Source: Pisolithus tinctorius (taxonomy: Eukaryota > Basidiomycota > Agaricomycetes > Boletales > Pisolithaceae). Taken from it: a DNA stretch of 64,000 nt. Both the position numbers and the translations under genes were made by a program. The notes under the pieces were generated by a model. It was given only the letters and a program-made list of their open reading frames with translations. It was not told the DNA's origin and ran no database searches. The DNA lies in assembly GCA_024663395.1 (NCBI GenBank), contig JANFAH010000011.1:620001-684000 (forward strand). Direction: 5' to 3'. Position 1 is the first letter of the stretch. Each line of letters begins with the position of its first letter. This document shows positions 25,001 to 35,398 of the stretch, one piece after another.

Positions 25001-25591
25001 TCCCGTGGTTTTTGAATGTCCATTGCGCGACCTTGAGTGAGTGTTAAAGGAATAGCAATGAGATGGAGAATCAAATATGGTTTTGTACATTTGTTGTCTT
25101 GAAGTCGGACAACTTGGGCGGCCCAGCGTTCTTCGCTGCTTTGGGATCCAAACTTAAGAACCTAGCAGTCTCGAAGCGGATTTCGGCGGTGTCACATCCA
25201 GCATCGTCTGAATTCTGAAGCAGTTCGCGGAATACTGACAAGTCAACCGTATGAGAAAAGGAACGTTCGAACATGATATTCGTTTACCAGTGAACTCGCC
25301 GGAATAGCGAGCAAGAATTTTATCGATCAATGCACGGCTGTCAACGGTCACTGATGCATATCCTTGTTGAGACTGGTGCTGCAGGATGGTGACCGGAGCC
25401 ACCAAACAACTGCCGAGACCAACGTACCATTAGAATCCACACTTGCTGCTATTGAGAGGCTCCTCTGAGTTGGTCGCTGACAATCCAAGAAAGTCAGACA
25501 ATGAAGTGTGCTCGACTGGTCCTACAAATGCTGTTTGAAGCTGTACGCACACTAGCAGACTAGATGACGTCTCCAACAGCATGGCAGGCAT
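19098..25591 (-). CDS. Sacsin-like GHKL ATPase / DUF3684 protein with C-terminal HExxH segment
   Basis: A long multi-exon gene, exon limits only partly resolved. N-terminal exons give ALIDKILARYSGEFT (exon end 25288) joined across an intron to VFRELLQNSDDAGCD (exon start 25234), the Hsp90/sacsin N-box. WTFKNHGKPFTPQDWGRL follows, then GNPDPQKVGAFGVG (about 24855-24900), the glycine-rich ATP lid. The middle (22486-23637, one 380-residue exon) matches fungal DUF3684: PLPLRLLSSVGVHAAPDI, IPADGPLPLSLIPLSVSKHF. Further exons continue through 22.4, 22.1, 21.8, 21.6, 21.2 and 20.9 kb. The C-terminal exons contain LRIFYDVSGGCIAFN and YLNLRYFEVW (about 19.5 kb), then ALAHEIAHNVTDLH (19278-19320) and SDHEFWFSAI. 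HEIAH fits a zinc-protease signature. The start at 25591 (MPAMLLETSSS) is tentative and the first intron does not join cleanly. Likely a large ATP-dependent chaperone-like protein; substrate unknown. Confidence 0.75.
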
Positions 25592-25599
25592 CTTATTTA

Positions 25600-26300
25600 C
25601 GCATGGGAAGAACAGAAGATTCCGAAGAAAATGCGACTAAAATTATATTTTGATATAATATTGGATGACTTCCGTAGCATAAATCAGAGTAGGCTCAAAT
25701 ATTTTTTGGCCAATTTGGATGGGCTGCCGAGGATTCACCGCAGTCGCAGTCGACGACAACCACGGACAAGCCAGTGAGTGAGCAAATAAGCAGCCGCGGC
25801 AGCGTGCCAGGTGTCCGCACTTGTAGACTCGCAACTGTTTTCCAAGTCTCTGGGTCCTACGTCGTCGATTATTAATGTTTGTTTCTATTTCACGCCATAA
25901 TGCCCAGGTGTTTCGTCGCGCAGGGCACCACGTAGAAGTTCGCTGCGCAGTGGCTGGTCGATGAGGGGGAGGACTCGGTCGGTAATTGCGATGTTGTGGT
26001 TAGCGACTCACGACTCGACGTGGTTGGGGTACATTTCGACACATTGTGTAGACACTTCAGTCTAAGCCTCCATCCCTGATGACTACTGCCTCCGAATGGC
26101 AGGGTCAAGGCTTTTTAGCATTGCCTTTGAGGTCTTGACTCCGACTGTCGCGAACACCAACACTGATCGTACAAGGCAGTTGCAACGTGTCTACAGGTGT
26201 CCACAGCATTTTGGCGCCGCACTTCAACCCTCTTTGTCCCTACGTCCACATCCCCAGCATCGACCCCATCAAGAAATTTGAACGAAATACAGATTTCTCA
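25600..26300. other. Intergenic, divergent promoters
   Basis: This 0.7-kb gap separates the DUF3684 gene (minus) from NWD2 (plus), so both 5' ends face it. An AT-rich stretch lies near 25,640-25,680. No gene is recognised. Confidence 0.4.
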
Positions 26301-29300
26301 ATGGCTCGCAACCAGCCAAAGAAATACCGTCACTTTATATCTGCGAAGCCATCTGGTTCTGCATCTGCGTCCAACTCGGTGGGCAGTTAATTCTTGTATA
26401 GGTGATCATAGTTACTTATCCTCAACGAAACGATTGCAGAGGCCGTCTCAAGCTCTGGCGCGTGACGCAGCTTCGATCGCTGGAACGTCGGGCCGTATCA
26501 CTGGTTTCTTTCATAAGGCGTTTGCAAAAACGAGGCGCATCTTCCGTCGGTCGAACCAAGGTCACGTCACAGCAGAGACCTTCGACACAGAGGTCCGTGG
26601 GGGTGCTCAGGGGCAACAAGAACCCATACAGGGGTCTCCAACTCAGGATGTGCGTGGTCTGGGTTATCTCGTGATTGTGGTGCATCCAAAGCCTGAGCAA
26701 CAAATATCTCCAGCCTCTCGAGACCTTTCACTCTGTTGTTGCTACAATTGCCAAGGTATATGCTTTTCCCTCTCGTCATTCAGAAATTCTGATGTGAGCA
26801 CGCAGGTTCATCCCTATACCCAGATTGCACTTGGCATCTTGACTGCTGCTGCTCAGGCATGTTCACCCCTCGCTGCATAAACTTCTCACCTCAGACAGCC
26901 CTACATAGTCGCTTACCAATCAATCTAACCTGGACCATGACTTGTCCGACCTCATCGGCGCGGTCAGAGCAGTCTACGTATTTCTCCTAGAAGACAACAG
27001 CATCCAGAATATCGAGAGTATGAGGGAAGTTTTAAGGAGGATTGTGCAGGTGACAAGTGATGCAGCCTGGTTCATCAAGAATTACTCGGAGACAAAAGAG
27101 CTATGTATGTTGATTGCATCTTCTGTTGAAGGTCTGATTCAAATTATTCCTAGGGAAGCAACAGAGCAAGAATATAGTGTTTGAGACCTGGGTTAGGACT
27201 GATGGCTACACCAAGCTACTGAATAGCCTGGTTCAACAGTATCAAGACTGTGTGTTTCGGGATGTTCACACCAACATATATCATGTACTTGAAGACCTGA
27301 ACCCGGTGCGCGGGGAACTGGACCTTGTACGCGGAGATCTGGGAGAGCTGAGTTTGGAAGGCATGGTTTACGCAGGAGGTGCAAGTGTCAATAAGACGAG
27401 GACGTGCTTAGATGGCACAAGAGCTGAGATCCTCTCAGAGATCATCACCTGGATCTACAATACTGATGAAAATGTTCCACACATTCTCTGGCTGTATGGG
27501 CAGGCTGGCAGAGGGAAGTCTGCTATTGCGCATACTATCGCTCTGTGGCTCAAGGATACTAGATGGTATGGGTCGTGCTTTTGCTTCGCTTGGGATAGCC
27601 AGGTCGAGCGTCGCGAGGAAAAAATATTTACCACCATTGCACGTGATCTGGCAGACCGCGACCCTGCATTCCGACGAGCTCTGGCTGATGTGCTTGCAAA
27701 GGACAATTCGCTCAAGACTACTTCCGATGTCATGCTACAGTGGAAGAAGCTCATTTTGGAGCCGTTGTTGACAATGTCGAGTACTATGATTGGAACTGTG
27801 ATTGTGGTGGTTGATGCACTGGACGAGAGTGGTCTGGAGGAATCACGGAGGCACATCCTATCGGTACTCGCATCACAGGCGGGTGTCCTTCCTCGTAACT
27901 TCCGTATCTTCATAACATCCCGCCCATTGCCTGACATTGAACGTGCGTTGAGCGCCGCTCTGCATGTGAAGGCAACCTCCTTGGACGATGTTTCAACAGA
28001 GTGGACAGAACGTGATATCCGCCTGTATGTTTCCAATCAACTCCATCACCTTCGAGAAATTGGAGACACTGAAGTTCAGAGGATTGCCCGCAAGGCAGAC
28101 TGCCTATTTGAATGGGCTCGTCTGGCCTGCGATTTCATCAAGCCTAACAGAGCTGGCGCAACCGTGAAGGAACGCTATGATGACGTGATTTCATTGCAGG
28201 CGGAAGAGGGAAGAACACTTTTGGATGCAACTTACTTGGCAATCCTGGAAATTGCTATACCCCAATCCGGGGAAGCCCTTGAACAATACCACTCTGTCAT
28301 GGATCAAGTTGTGATGACACTTGAACCTCTTCCTATAGCAGCCTTGAATTACATGCGCAAACACTTCCCAAACAGGCAGGATCACTATGATGTGACACTC
28401 GTCCTAGAGTTCATGTCCCCAGTACTGGCTGGCATTGTTGACCACTCCTCTCCTGTCCGACCCCTCCATGCATCTTTTTATGACTTCCTAACTGATCATG
28501 AACGGAGTGGAGTCTACTTCGTTGGTACCTCCAGCTCCTACAACCTAGCTATTGCCACTTTGCAAATCCTTCAGGATGAACTTCAGTTCAACATCTGTAG
28601 ACTGGAAAGTTCCTACTTGGGCAATATGGAGGTAGCTGATTTACCAGATAGAATCAGCAAGAACATTCCACCCCATCTATCCTACTCCTGTCAATTCTGG
28701 TCACAACATCTACAGAAAACCCCATTTGACTTGGCCCTTGCACACTTGGTGAAGGCACTGGTGAAGAGTGAAAGAATTCTATTTTGGCTTGAGATGATGA
28801 GCCTTCTGGGTGGAGTGGGGAATGCTACTGCTGCTCTTGATTCTGTTGCAAAGTGGTTTGTGGTGAGTGTGTCACAGTCATTTGCATCTAAATTTATCTA
28901 ACTTGATATTAAAGGACCAAGGCAACTACAAGGATATATTAGGATTGGTAAAAGATGGGATCAAGTTCCTTCACAGCTTTAGTGGTGCAATCTCACACAG
29001 TGCACCACATTTATACATCTCTGCATTGCCATTCATTCCTGTGGAGACAATGCTCTCAATGGTACTTAAGCCTAATTTTTCTTCCCTGCTTGGAGTTGTA
29101 GGAGGTCAAGAACTCTGGCCAGCCACTCAACTACTTGGCTTAGAGGGCCACACAGATGCAGTTATTTCAGTTGCATTCTCTCCTGATGGCAGGAGGATTG
29201 TATCAGGCTCTATGGATGAAACTGTGAGAGTCTGGGATGCTGAAAGAGGTGCACAGATTGGTAGTTATCTTGAGGGGCACATGGATGCAGTCATTTCTGT

Positions 29301-31341
29301 TGCATTCTCTCCTAATGGCAAGAGAATTGTATCTGGCTCAAGGGATGAAACTGTGAGGATCTGGGATTCTGAAAGAGGTGTGCAGATAGGCAGCAATCTT
29401 GAGGGGCATACAGATGCAGTATATTCAGTTGCTTTCTCCCCTAATGGTAAGAGAATTGTTTCAGGTTCAAGGGACAAAACTGTGCAGATCTGGGATGCTG
29501 AAGGAGGTGACCAAATTGGCAGCCAACTTGAAGGCCATACAGATGCAGTCTGGTCAGCTGTATTCTTCCCTGATGGCAAGAGGATTGTGTCAGGTTCAGG
29601 AGACAAGACACTGAGGGTGTGGGATGCTGAAAAAGGGCTTCAGATTGGTAGCCAACTTGAAGGGCATACAAATCAAGTCATTTCAGTATCAGTATCCTCT
29701 GATGGGAGGAGGATTGTATCAGGCTCTTTGGACAAGACTGTGAGGGTCTGGGATGCTGAAAGAGGTGTGCAGATTGGCAGTCATCTTGGAGGGCATACAG
29801 ATGCAGTCCTTTCTGTTGCATTCTCTCCTGATGGCAAGAGAATTGTGTCAGGCTCAGGAGACAAAACTATGAAGATCTGGGATACTGAAAGAGGTGTGCA
29901 GATTGGTGGCCAACTTGAAGGGCATTCATGGGCAGTCTTTTCAGTGGCATTCTCCCCTGATGGAAAAAGGATTGTGTCAGGTTCAAGGGACAAGACTGTG
30001 AGGGTGTGGGATGTTGACAAAACTATGCAGTTTGGAAATCATCTTGGGGGGTATGCAGATGAAGTCAGGTCAGTTGCATTCTCCCCTGATGGCAGGAGGA
30101 TTGTATCAGGCTCTTTAGACAAGAATGTGAAGGTCTGGGATGCTGAAAGAGGTGTGCAGATTGGGAGCCATCTTGAGGGACACCAAAGTGGAGTTTATTC
30201 AGTTGCATTCTCCCCTGATTGCAAGAGAATTGTGTCTGGGTCGGGAGACATGACTGTGAGGATGTGGGATGTTGAGAGAGGTGTGTAGATTGGCCATGAA
30301 CTCAAGGGACATACAGATGGTGTTATATCAGTTGCATTCTCCCCTGATGGCAAGAGGATTGTGTCTGGCTCAAGGGATGAGACAGTGAGGCTCTGGGATG
30401 TGGAAAGAGGTGTACAGGTTGGTGGCCATTTTGAGGGGCATACAGATGTAGTCTGGTCAGTTGCATTCTCCCCTGATGGCAAGAGAGTTGTGTCAGGTTC
30501 ATGGGACAAGACTGTGAGGGTCTGGGATGCTGAAAGAGGTGTGCAGATTGGCAACCATATGAAGGGGCATACAGGTGAAATCCTCTCTGTTGCATTCTCC
30601 CCTGATGGCAAGAGAATTGTGTCAGGCTCATTGGATAAGACTGTGAGGGTCTGGGATGCTGAAAAGGGCATGCAGATTGGTAGCCACCTTGGGGAGCATG
30701 CAGATGCAGTCTGGTCAGTTGCATTCTCCCCAGATGGAGAAAGGGTTGTTTCAGGATCAAGGGATCAGGCTGTGAGGATCTGGGATGCTGAGAGAGGTGG
30801 TCAGGTCAGCTGTCTTAAGGGCCATACAGATGCAGTCTGGTCAGTTGCATTCTCTCCTGATGGCAAGCATATTGTGTCAGGTTCAAAGGATAAGACTGTG
30901 AGGGTCTGGAATGTTAAAGGCTATGAGGATATGCTCCACACCCAAGAGGAGTTACAGCTGTCTGCATCCAATATGAGCAATGGTAAGCAAAATGTGCCCA
31001 TAATGTATTCTGGTTTATTAATAATAATTTCAGTCATCAGATCATATCACATTTGCTTTTCATCTGTCTCTTCTCATGCACTTTGTGATAGTGAACAACT
31101 TCTTGGTGGATTTTCTCAGGGAGATGAGAAACTGTCAGCTCAACCAGTCAAGCTTTGCCCTGATGGTTGGATCAAAGGCCCAAAGGGTGAACTGATTCTA
31201 TGGATACCTGTAACATTAAGGCAACCATTGTACTCAATGTGGACCACAGCAGTCATCCCAAGAGGTTGTTGTATAGAGTTGGACTTGAGCCAAATGGTTC
31301 ATGGGCATAACTGGCATAAGTGTTACAGGCCAATTACTTAG
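26301..31341 (+). CDS. NACHT-WD40 STAND receptor NWD2, one in-frame stop
   Basis: Start [12 protein letters not shown] at 26301. Clear exons: up to 26755 ([14 protein letters not shown]), 26806-26856 ([17 protein letters not shown]), 26909-27104, 27154-28862, 28915-30982 and 31034-31341. The 51- and 196-nt exons and the phases equal NWD1. The intron after 26856 begins GCATGT, so it would be a GC-AG intron. Between about 26440 and 26700 the frame must shift, by an extra intron or an indel. NACHT motifs: GQAGRGKS (about 27,498), [18 protein letters not shown]. Fourteen WD40 repeats follow (about 29,130-30,930), then the conserved tail ([26 protein letters not shown]). A TAG at 30286-30288 interrupts repeat 9; the frame is open on both sides. 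A duplicate at 45.3-46.3 kb has CAG there. Likely a recent loss-of-function allele of a receptor, or a truncated five-propeller-blade-short product. Confidence 0.75.
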
Positions 31342-32910
31342 TCTAGACATTTCTCATACAGTATGTAGAAAAGGTCAAAAATACTCAGAGGGTTGATTCA
31401 CTTTTGATCAAGTTCAATGCATGACCTTTGGGGAATGTAGGAACAGCCCACATCATAATAGAATGCAATTTTTTATCTATTTGGTGCAACCCTGAGTCAC
31501 TGGTAACTGGTGCTGCAGTCAAAATTGTTGGAGTTTTACCACCATTCCTTAGTTATGTTCCAGAAAGAACAGTATTACATAAGCCAAAGTGCATATACTT
31601 GGCAGCTTATTGTCTCTTTGCACCTCAGCTTTGACTAATATCAAATCTGGGAGTAATTCTACTCTTTCTGATTGACACTTTGCAGTCATCAACCTTAAAA
31701 AGAAGTGAAGTGGCCTCAATACACTGCAAACATTTCACACTTTTTCATGACAGAACATGTTGAAAAACAAACTGCAGGAAAAGATACCATATTATCACAG
31801 ATGATTTCACAGACAAAATCAAAAAATATTTCATTTTCTTTGTCTTCTCCACCAGCATACATGGATTGATGGTAATTCTTATTAGACTAGAAAAAATGGT
31901 CATTACCATCAATTAATGTTTATAGGTAGGCCATGCAAAGAAAATAAAACATTGCTTTTGGATTTTTTGTTTGAAAACATCCAAAATAACATTGTATTGC
32001 TTCCTTCAATTTTTCAGCATGTTCTGTGATGCAAAAGTTGTATGCTCATGGAAAGTATGTCAAATTTTGGATGCATTCAGTTACAATGAAGTCCTTGACT
32101 ATTTAATTAAAACTCTTGTGTGTGTTTTTTGTACATTGTAAAATAAAAAGATAAAATATGAAAGGCATGTCATAACTATGTGAATGGTCTGTAACATTGA
32201 TACCACTGTTTCCTATGAGCCATCTGGCTGAGGTCAAGCTCAATACAACTACCTCTTGGGATAAAAACCTTTGTCCACATTGAATAAAATGGTGCCTGGA
32301 AGCTTGGATGTATCCAAAGCAACAATCTATGTTACTTTGTCTGTCCAGGGCAAGGTGAATTCCCATCACATGGCATGGCAATGGAGGTGCTGTAGCTGGT
32401 TGGATCCAGCATGGTTACCACATGGTAGTGAGAAAATCCAGAGGGTTCTCAAAAGAGAACTACCCTCACTTGAGGGCTGTTCAGTGACCTGGGGGTGCTC
32501 ATCAGGTCACAGGCCATTAAGGCTGAGCAAGAAGCTTCCCTCCCCCCCTCTTGTCTTATTCCAAACCTGTGCATACCAGACCTGGGATAGGTCACCCTTA
32601 GCACCACAAGCACCATGCCTCATCAGTCACCCCACTGGGGTAAGGGCAACTCCTGTCATTCATAGTCCTACTGGTAGCTAGCTAAATGGCTAAGGATAGG
32701 TGGCAGTTGGGATAGTGGTAGCCCCCTGATGAGAGCTTCTGCAGGCTCAAAACTGCTGCCCTCCCTCCCCTTTACCTACCTCTTTGTCTAATGTACATGG
32801 CCCTGACCATTGGGGAGGGGCAACTGATGGAAGTAGTAAGTGGATAGACAGCCCAATACCTCCCTAGTACATAGATTTAAAACTCCCCCCCCTAAAAAGG
32901 GGGGTAGTTG
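31342..32910. other. CpG-poor non-coding region
   Basis: AT-rich, CpG-free DNA downstream of NWD2, without a recognisable gene. A short inverted repeat at 32881-32909 (AACTcCCCCCC against GGGGGGtAGTT) closes the block just before the NWD3 remnant starts. It is probably old repeat DNA. Confidence 0.4.
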
Positions 32911-32914
32911 GCCA

Positions 32915-33635
32915 TCTCCCCTTGGGACCTCTGATCCAACCATCATTGCAAAACCTGCCTGGTTCACACCTTACATGCAAATTGTCCTGTGGGAGGCCAT
33001 CAAGGAGCTGCTGCATACCATGCAGTGCATGTAAGGACACCCATGAAAAGCAAACTGGGTAAGGTCAGAATACATAACAAATAAATAATGCCAACATGGA
33101 TAATGTGGTGTGGGACAGATATACCCTTTGGTTACAGGCCACCCAATTCAATTGTCCATTCTCATAGACATGAGCATCTGAAGTTCTGACAGGCATGTTG
33201 CCTGACCCTGCCCACTTGTCATCAGAGAAGCATGCAACTGACCAGACTCCACCAGTATGCTCCTCAAGTGGGCTACCAGTCTGGACATATCTGTCAGCAT
33301 CCCAGACCCTCACAGTCCTGTCATATAACCTTGAGACAACTCTCTTGCCATCTGAGGAGAATCCTGCTGAGTTGACCACATCAGTATGCCCCTGAAGAGG
33401 GCTGCCAATCAGAACACCTCCTTCAGTATCCCATATTCCCACAGTGTTATCATGTGAACCTGAGACAATCTTCTTTCCAATGGGAGAGAATCCAACTGAG
33501 GTAACCTGCTGAGTATGCCCCTCCAGAGGGTTGCCAATCTGGACACCTCTCTCAACATACCAGACCCTTGCAGTGGCATCATCTGAGCCTGACAAAACCC
33601 TCTCACCATCAGAGGAGAATCCAACTGAGGTGACC
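32915..33635 (-). pseudogene. NWD3 pseudogene, C-terminal piece
   Basis: Reverse strand gives WD40 repeats (GKKIVSGSHDNTVGIWD, DRTVRVWDADRYVQTGSP) that continue the NWD3 remnant at 39498. About 32,915-33,060 matches the conserved tail exon of NWD1 (FAFHGCP..., DGWIRGPKG) but breaks off after GPKG. The chromovirus sits exactly in a WD40 codon stretch at the right edge. CpG-free. Confidence 0.75.
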
Positions 33636-34032
33636 TGTTACGGTACGTACTCTTTTCCTTTCTTTCCTTTTTCTTTTCATCTTATCTGATCTTCTTGTCT
33701 TATCTTATCTCTCGGACTCGGTCCGGACTCCGGTCTAGACCTCGCCTCACCTTCGCCTTGCTCCCCTCTTCTAGTACGTTCCGCTCCACTATGATGTCGT
33801 TATGACATCACCATGATGTCACGCACCTCATGTATGCCTCGCCATAGCCTCATGTACTATAGTATAAGTACCGTTGCTCAATCACCCAGCTAGCTCCAAG
33901 CTAGTTCATTTGGGTCTTCGAGTCCTAAAGTCGCCTGCTTCTAAAAGCCTTCTCCTCTTCCTTCTTTTCTCTCTTTTCTGTTGGTTCTTGGTGCGAGCCT
34001 ACAACAAACCCTGTTGTTTAGGTCTCGTCACA
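33636..34032 (+). repeat. 5' LTR (397 bp)
   Basis: Begins TGTTACGG, ends CGTCACA, and matches the 3' LTR throughout as far as read. It contains a TATA box at 33863-33868 (TATAAG). Confidence 0.95.
33863..33908 (+). promoter_or_regulatory. LTR promoter and probable transcript start / self-primer
   Basis: TATAAG at 33863-33868 would place the RNA start about 30-35 bp downstream, at about 33898. The 11 bases from 33898 (AAGCTAGTTCA) are the exact complement of 34035-34045. In Tf1-type elements the first 11 bases of the RNA prime reverse transcription in this way. A small hairpin (CTAGCT/AGCTAG, 33890-33904) overlaps the site. Confidence 0.65.
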
Positions 34033-34034
34033 CT

Positions 34035-34045
34035 TGAACTAGCTT
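34035..34045 (+). other. Self-priming primer-binding site
   Basis: TGAACTAGCTT, two bases after the 5' LTR end, the spacing usual for a primer-binding site. It pairs with 33898-33908 within the LTR over exactly 11 bases. It does not start with TGG, the usual end-complement of a tRNA primer. Confidence 0.65.
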
Positions 34046-34339
34046 CTCATCGTTGTACCCTCGCACCCCCCGTCACCATTCCTCGCTTCCTTCGTAAAGG
34101 CTCGTGGGTGTACTCGCCAAGTCCCCCAGCCTCTGAACCAGACCCCAACCTCTTCGTTCCGTACATCCCTGAGCGACGTTCGCTCACTCCACTCTTCGAT
34201 CACAACCTCTACTCTCTCCCTCCACCCCCTTCCTACCCTTTCTCCGTCGAATCCGTCTTCCCCTGCTCACTCCCCGCTGAACCACAGCAACCCCGCTACA
34301 ACCTCCGCCCCCGTCAAACATTAAGGCGTCCAGATCGCT

Positions 34340-35398
34340 ATGGAAGGGATCAACGACCAGCTCACCGAGCTCCGCGACACCCTCGACGCTCTTCGAGACG
34401 AAAATTACCGGTTAAGCAACGAGCTAAGAGACGCTCAAGGAACGATCGCGACCATTGAGGGTCAGCGAAACCAATGGAACGCCCTCCCCGCAGATGTCAT
34501 CCAGAGGAGAATAGAGGTGATGGCCGACCCGGGTCAGTACGCCGGTGATCGTGCCAAGTTCTCAGAGTGGTGGGTGAAGATGAAGGTATGGGTCGCACAG
34601 AATAGGACTGCCCTACCGACCGCCCAGGATAAGTGTACCGCGGTGTGGTCCCGCATGACTGGGCCTGTAGCTGGAAGGTTCGCCCAGGCCAAGTTCTCAC
34701 TTGCTATCGTCACTGGGGTGTGGCCTGACACGGCCGAGATGATAGAGGATATCGACAGGTTTTTTGCCCCTCAAACAGACGTAGAGTGGGCCAAAGCACA
34801 GATGCGCACTATGCGCCAGGGGAACTCTCGGTATGAAGAGTTCTATGCCAAGTTCGAGTCCCTCAAGGTACAGGGACGCGTCACTGATGAAACCGCCGGC
34901 TTCTTGCTGGAAAACGCTGTCCATCCCGCCATCGTGAAAGAAGCCCTAAGGAGGGGATACACTCAGGGCAATTATCTCCAGATGACCGTCGCGTTTCGAG
35001 AAGCCGCTCTTGCCAGGGACCGCTTCAAACTTTTATATAATCACTATCCCGACGAACCCGCTCCCCGCTCCTCCTACAACCGTCCCCCGTACTCCCCCCG
35101 TTTCACTCCTACCGGGACCCAGCCCGGTCGAGGCGCCCCCATGGAAATAGGTGCTGCTCGCTTTCCCCCTCGCCCCGTTCCCTCCCACATCAAGTGTTTC
35201 GATTGCCAAGGGAATCACTATAAACGTGATTGCCCTCGTGCTAAAGGAAAGGGTCCTGCTAGGCCCAGTATACGGGAGGTAACCCAGGAGGCTCAAGAGA
35301 CTGCCCTTCGCCAGATGTCGTTCGAAGAAATGCAGGCCTTCTTCTACGACAAGCAGATCAACGAGATGAAGAGCCAGGGAAAAGAGTTCGGCCAGTAG
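34340..35398 (+). CDS. gag: Chromovirus Gag
   Basis: A 352-residue protein. The N-terminus is coiled-coil-like (DQLTELRDTLDALRDENYRL). The capsid region contains KFSEWWVKMKVWVAQ and WAKAQMRTMRQGNSRYEEFY, the usual retrotransposon gag core. A zinc knuckle lies near residue 290: CFDCQGNHYKRDC has spacing C-X2-C-X3-H-X4-C, one residue shorter than the standard CCHC. It packages element RNA into virus-like particles. A slippery GGGAAAA (35377-35383) lies in the zero frame 13 bases before its stop, so part of the product is expected to continue into pol. Confidence 0.9.
   Translation: MEGINDQLTELRDTLDALRDENYRLSNELRDAQGTIATIEGQRNQWNALPADVIQRRIEVMADPGQYAGDRAKFSEWWVKMKVWVAQNRTALPTAQDKCTAVWSRMTGPVAGRFAQAKFSLAIVTGVWPDTAEMIEDIDRFFAPQTDVEWAKAQMRTMRQGNSRYEEFYAKFESLKVQGRVTDETAGFLLENAVHPAIVKEALRRGYTQGNYLQMTVAFREAALARDRFKLLYNHYPDEPAPRSSYNRPPYSPRFTPTGTQPGRGAPMEIGAARFPPRPVPSHIKCFDCQGNHYKRDCPRAKGKGPARPSIREVTQEAQETALRQMSFEEMQAFFYDKQINEMKSQGKEFGQ
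35377..35383 (+). other. Probable -1 ribosomal frameshift site
   Basis: GGGAAAA reads G GGA AAA in the gag frame, the X XXY YYZ form. The pol frame is -1 relative to gag and is open from 35224, so the two overlap by 175 nt. The next pol codon after slippage starts at 35383. A downstream stem was not evaluated. Confidence 0.6.

Larger units (their letters stand above)
28522..33635. other. CpG-depleted tract 2
   Basis: From the last CpG of the NWD2 NACHT exon (28520) up to the chromovirus LTR I found one CpG (at 30242). The tract covers the C-terminal helical part and all WD40 repeats of NWD2, about 1.6 kb of non-coding DNA, and the last WD40 part of NWD3. Confidence 0.8.

Noticed and set aside
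29265..30760. Minus-strand repetitive frames within NWD2
   Set aside because: Antisense shadows of the WD40 repeats, as for NWD1.
32881..32909. C-run/G-run inverted repeat as a terminator
   Set aside because: It lies in old repeat DNA next to a pseudogene end; intrinsic terminators are not used by fungal RNA polymerase II.
33874..34458. Open frame of 194 codons overlapping the chromovirus 5' LTR and gag start (with YNLRPR)
   Set aside because: Its ATG lies before the expected RNA start, it overlaps gag, and the LTR part would be shared with the 3' LTR. No domain.
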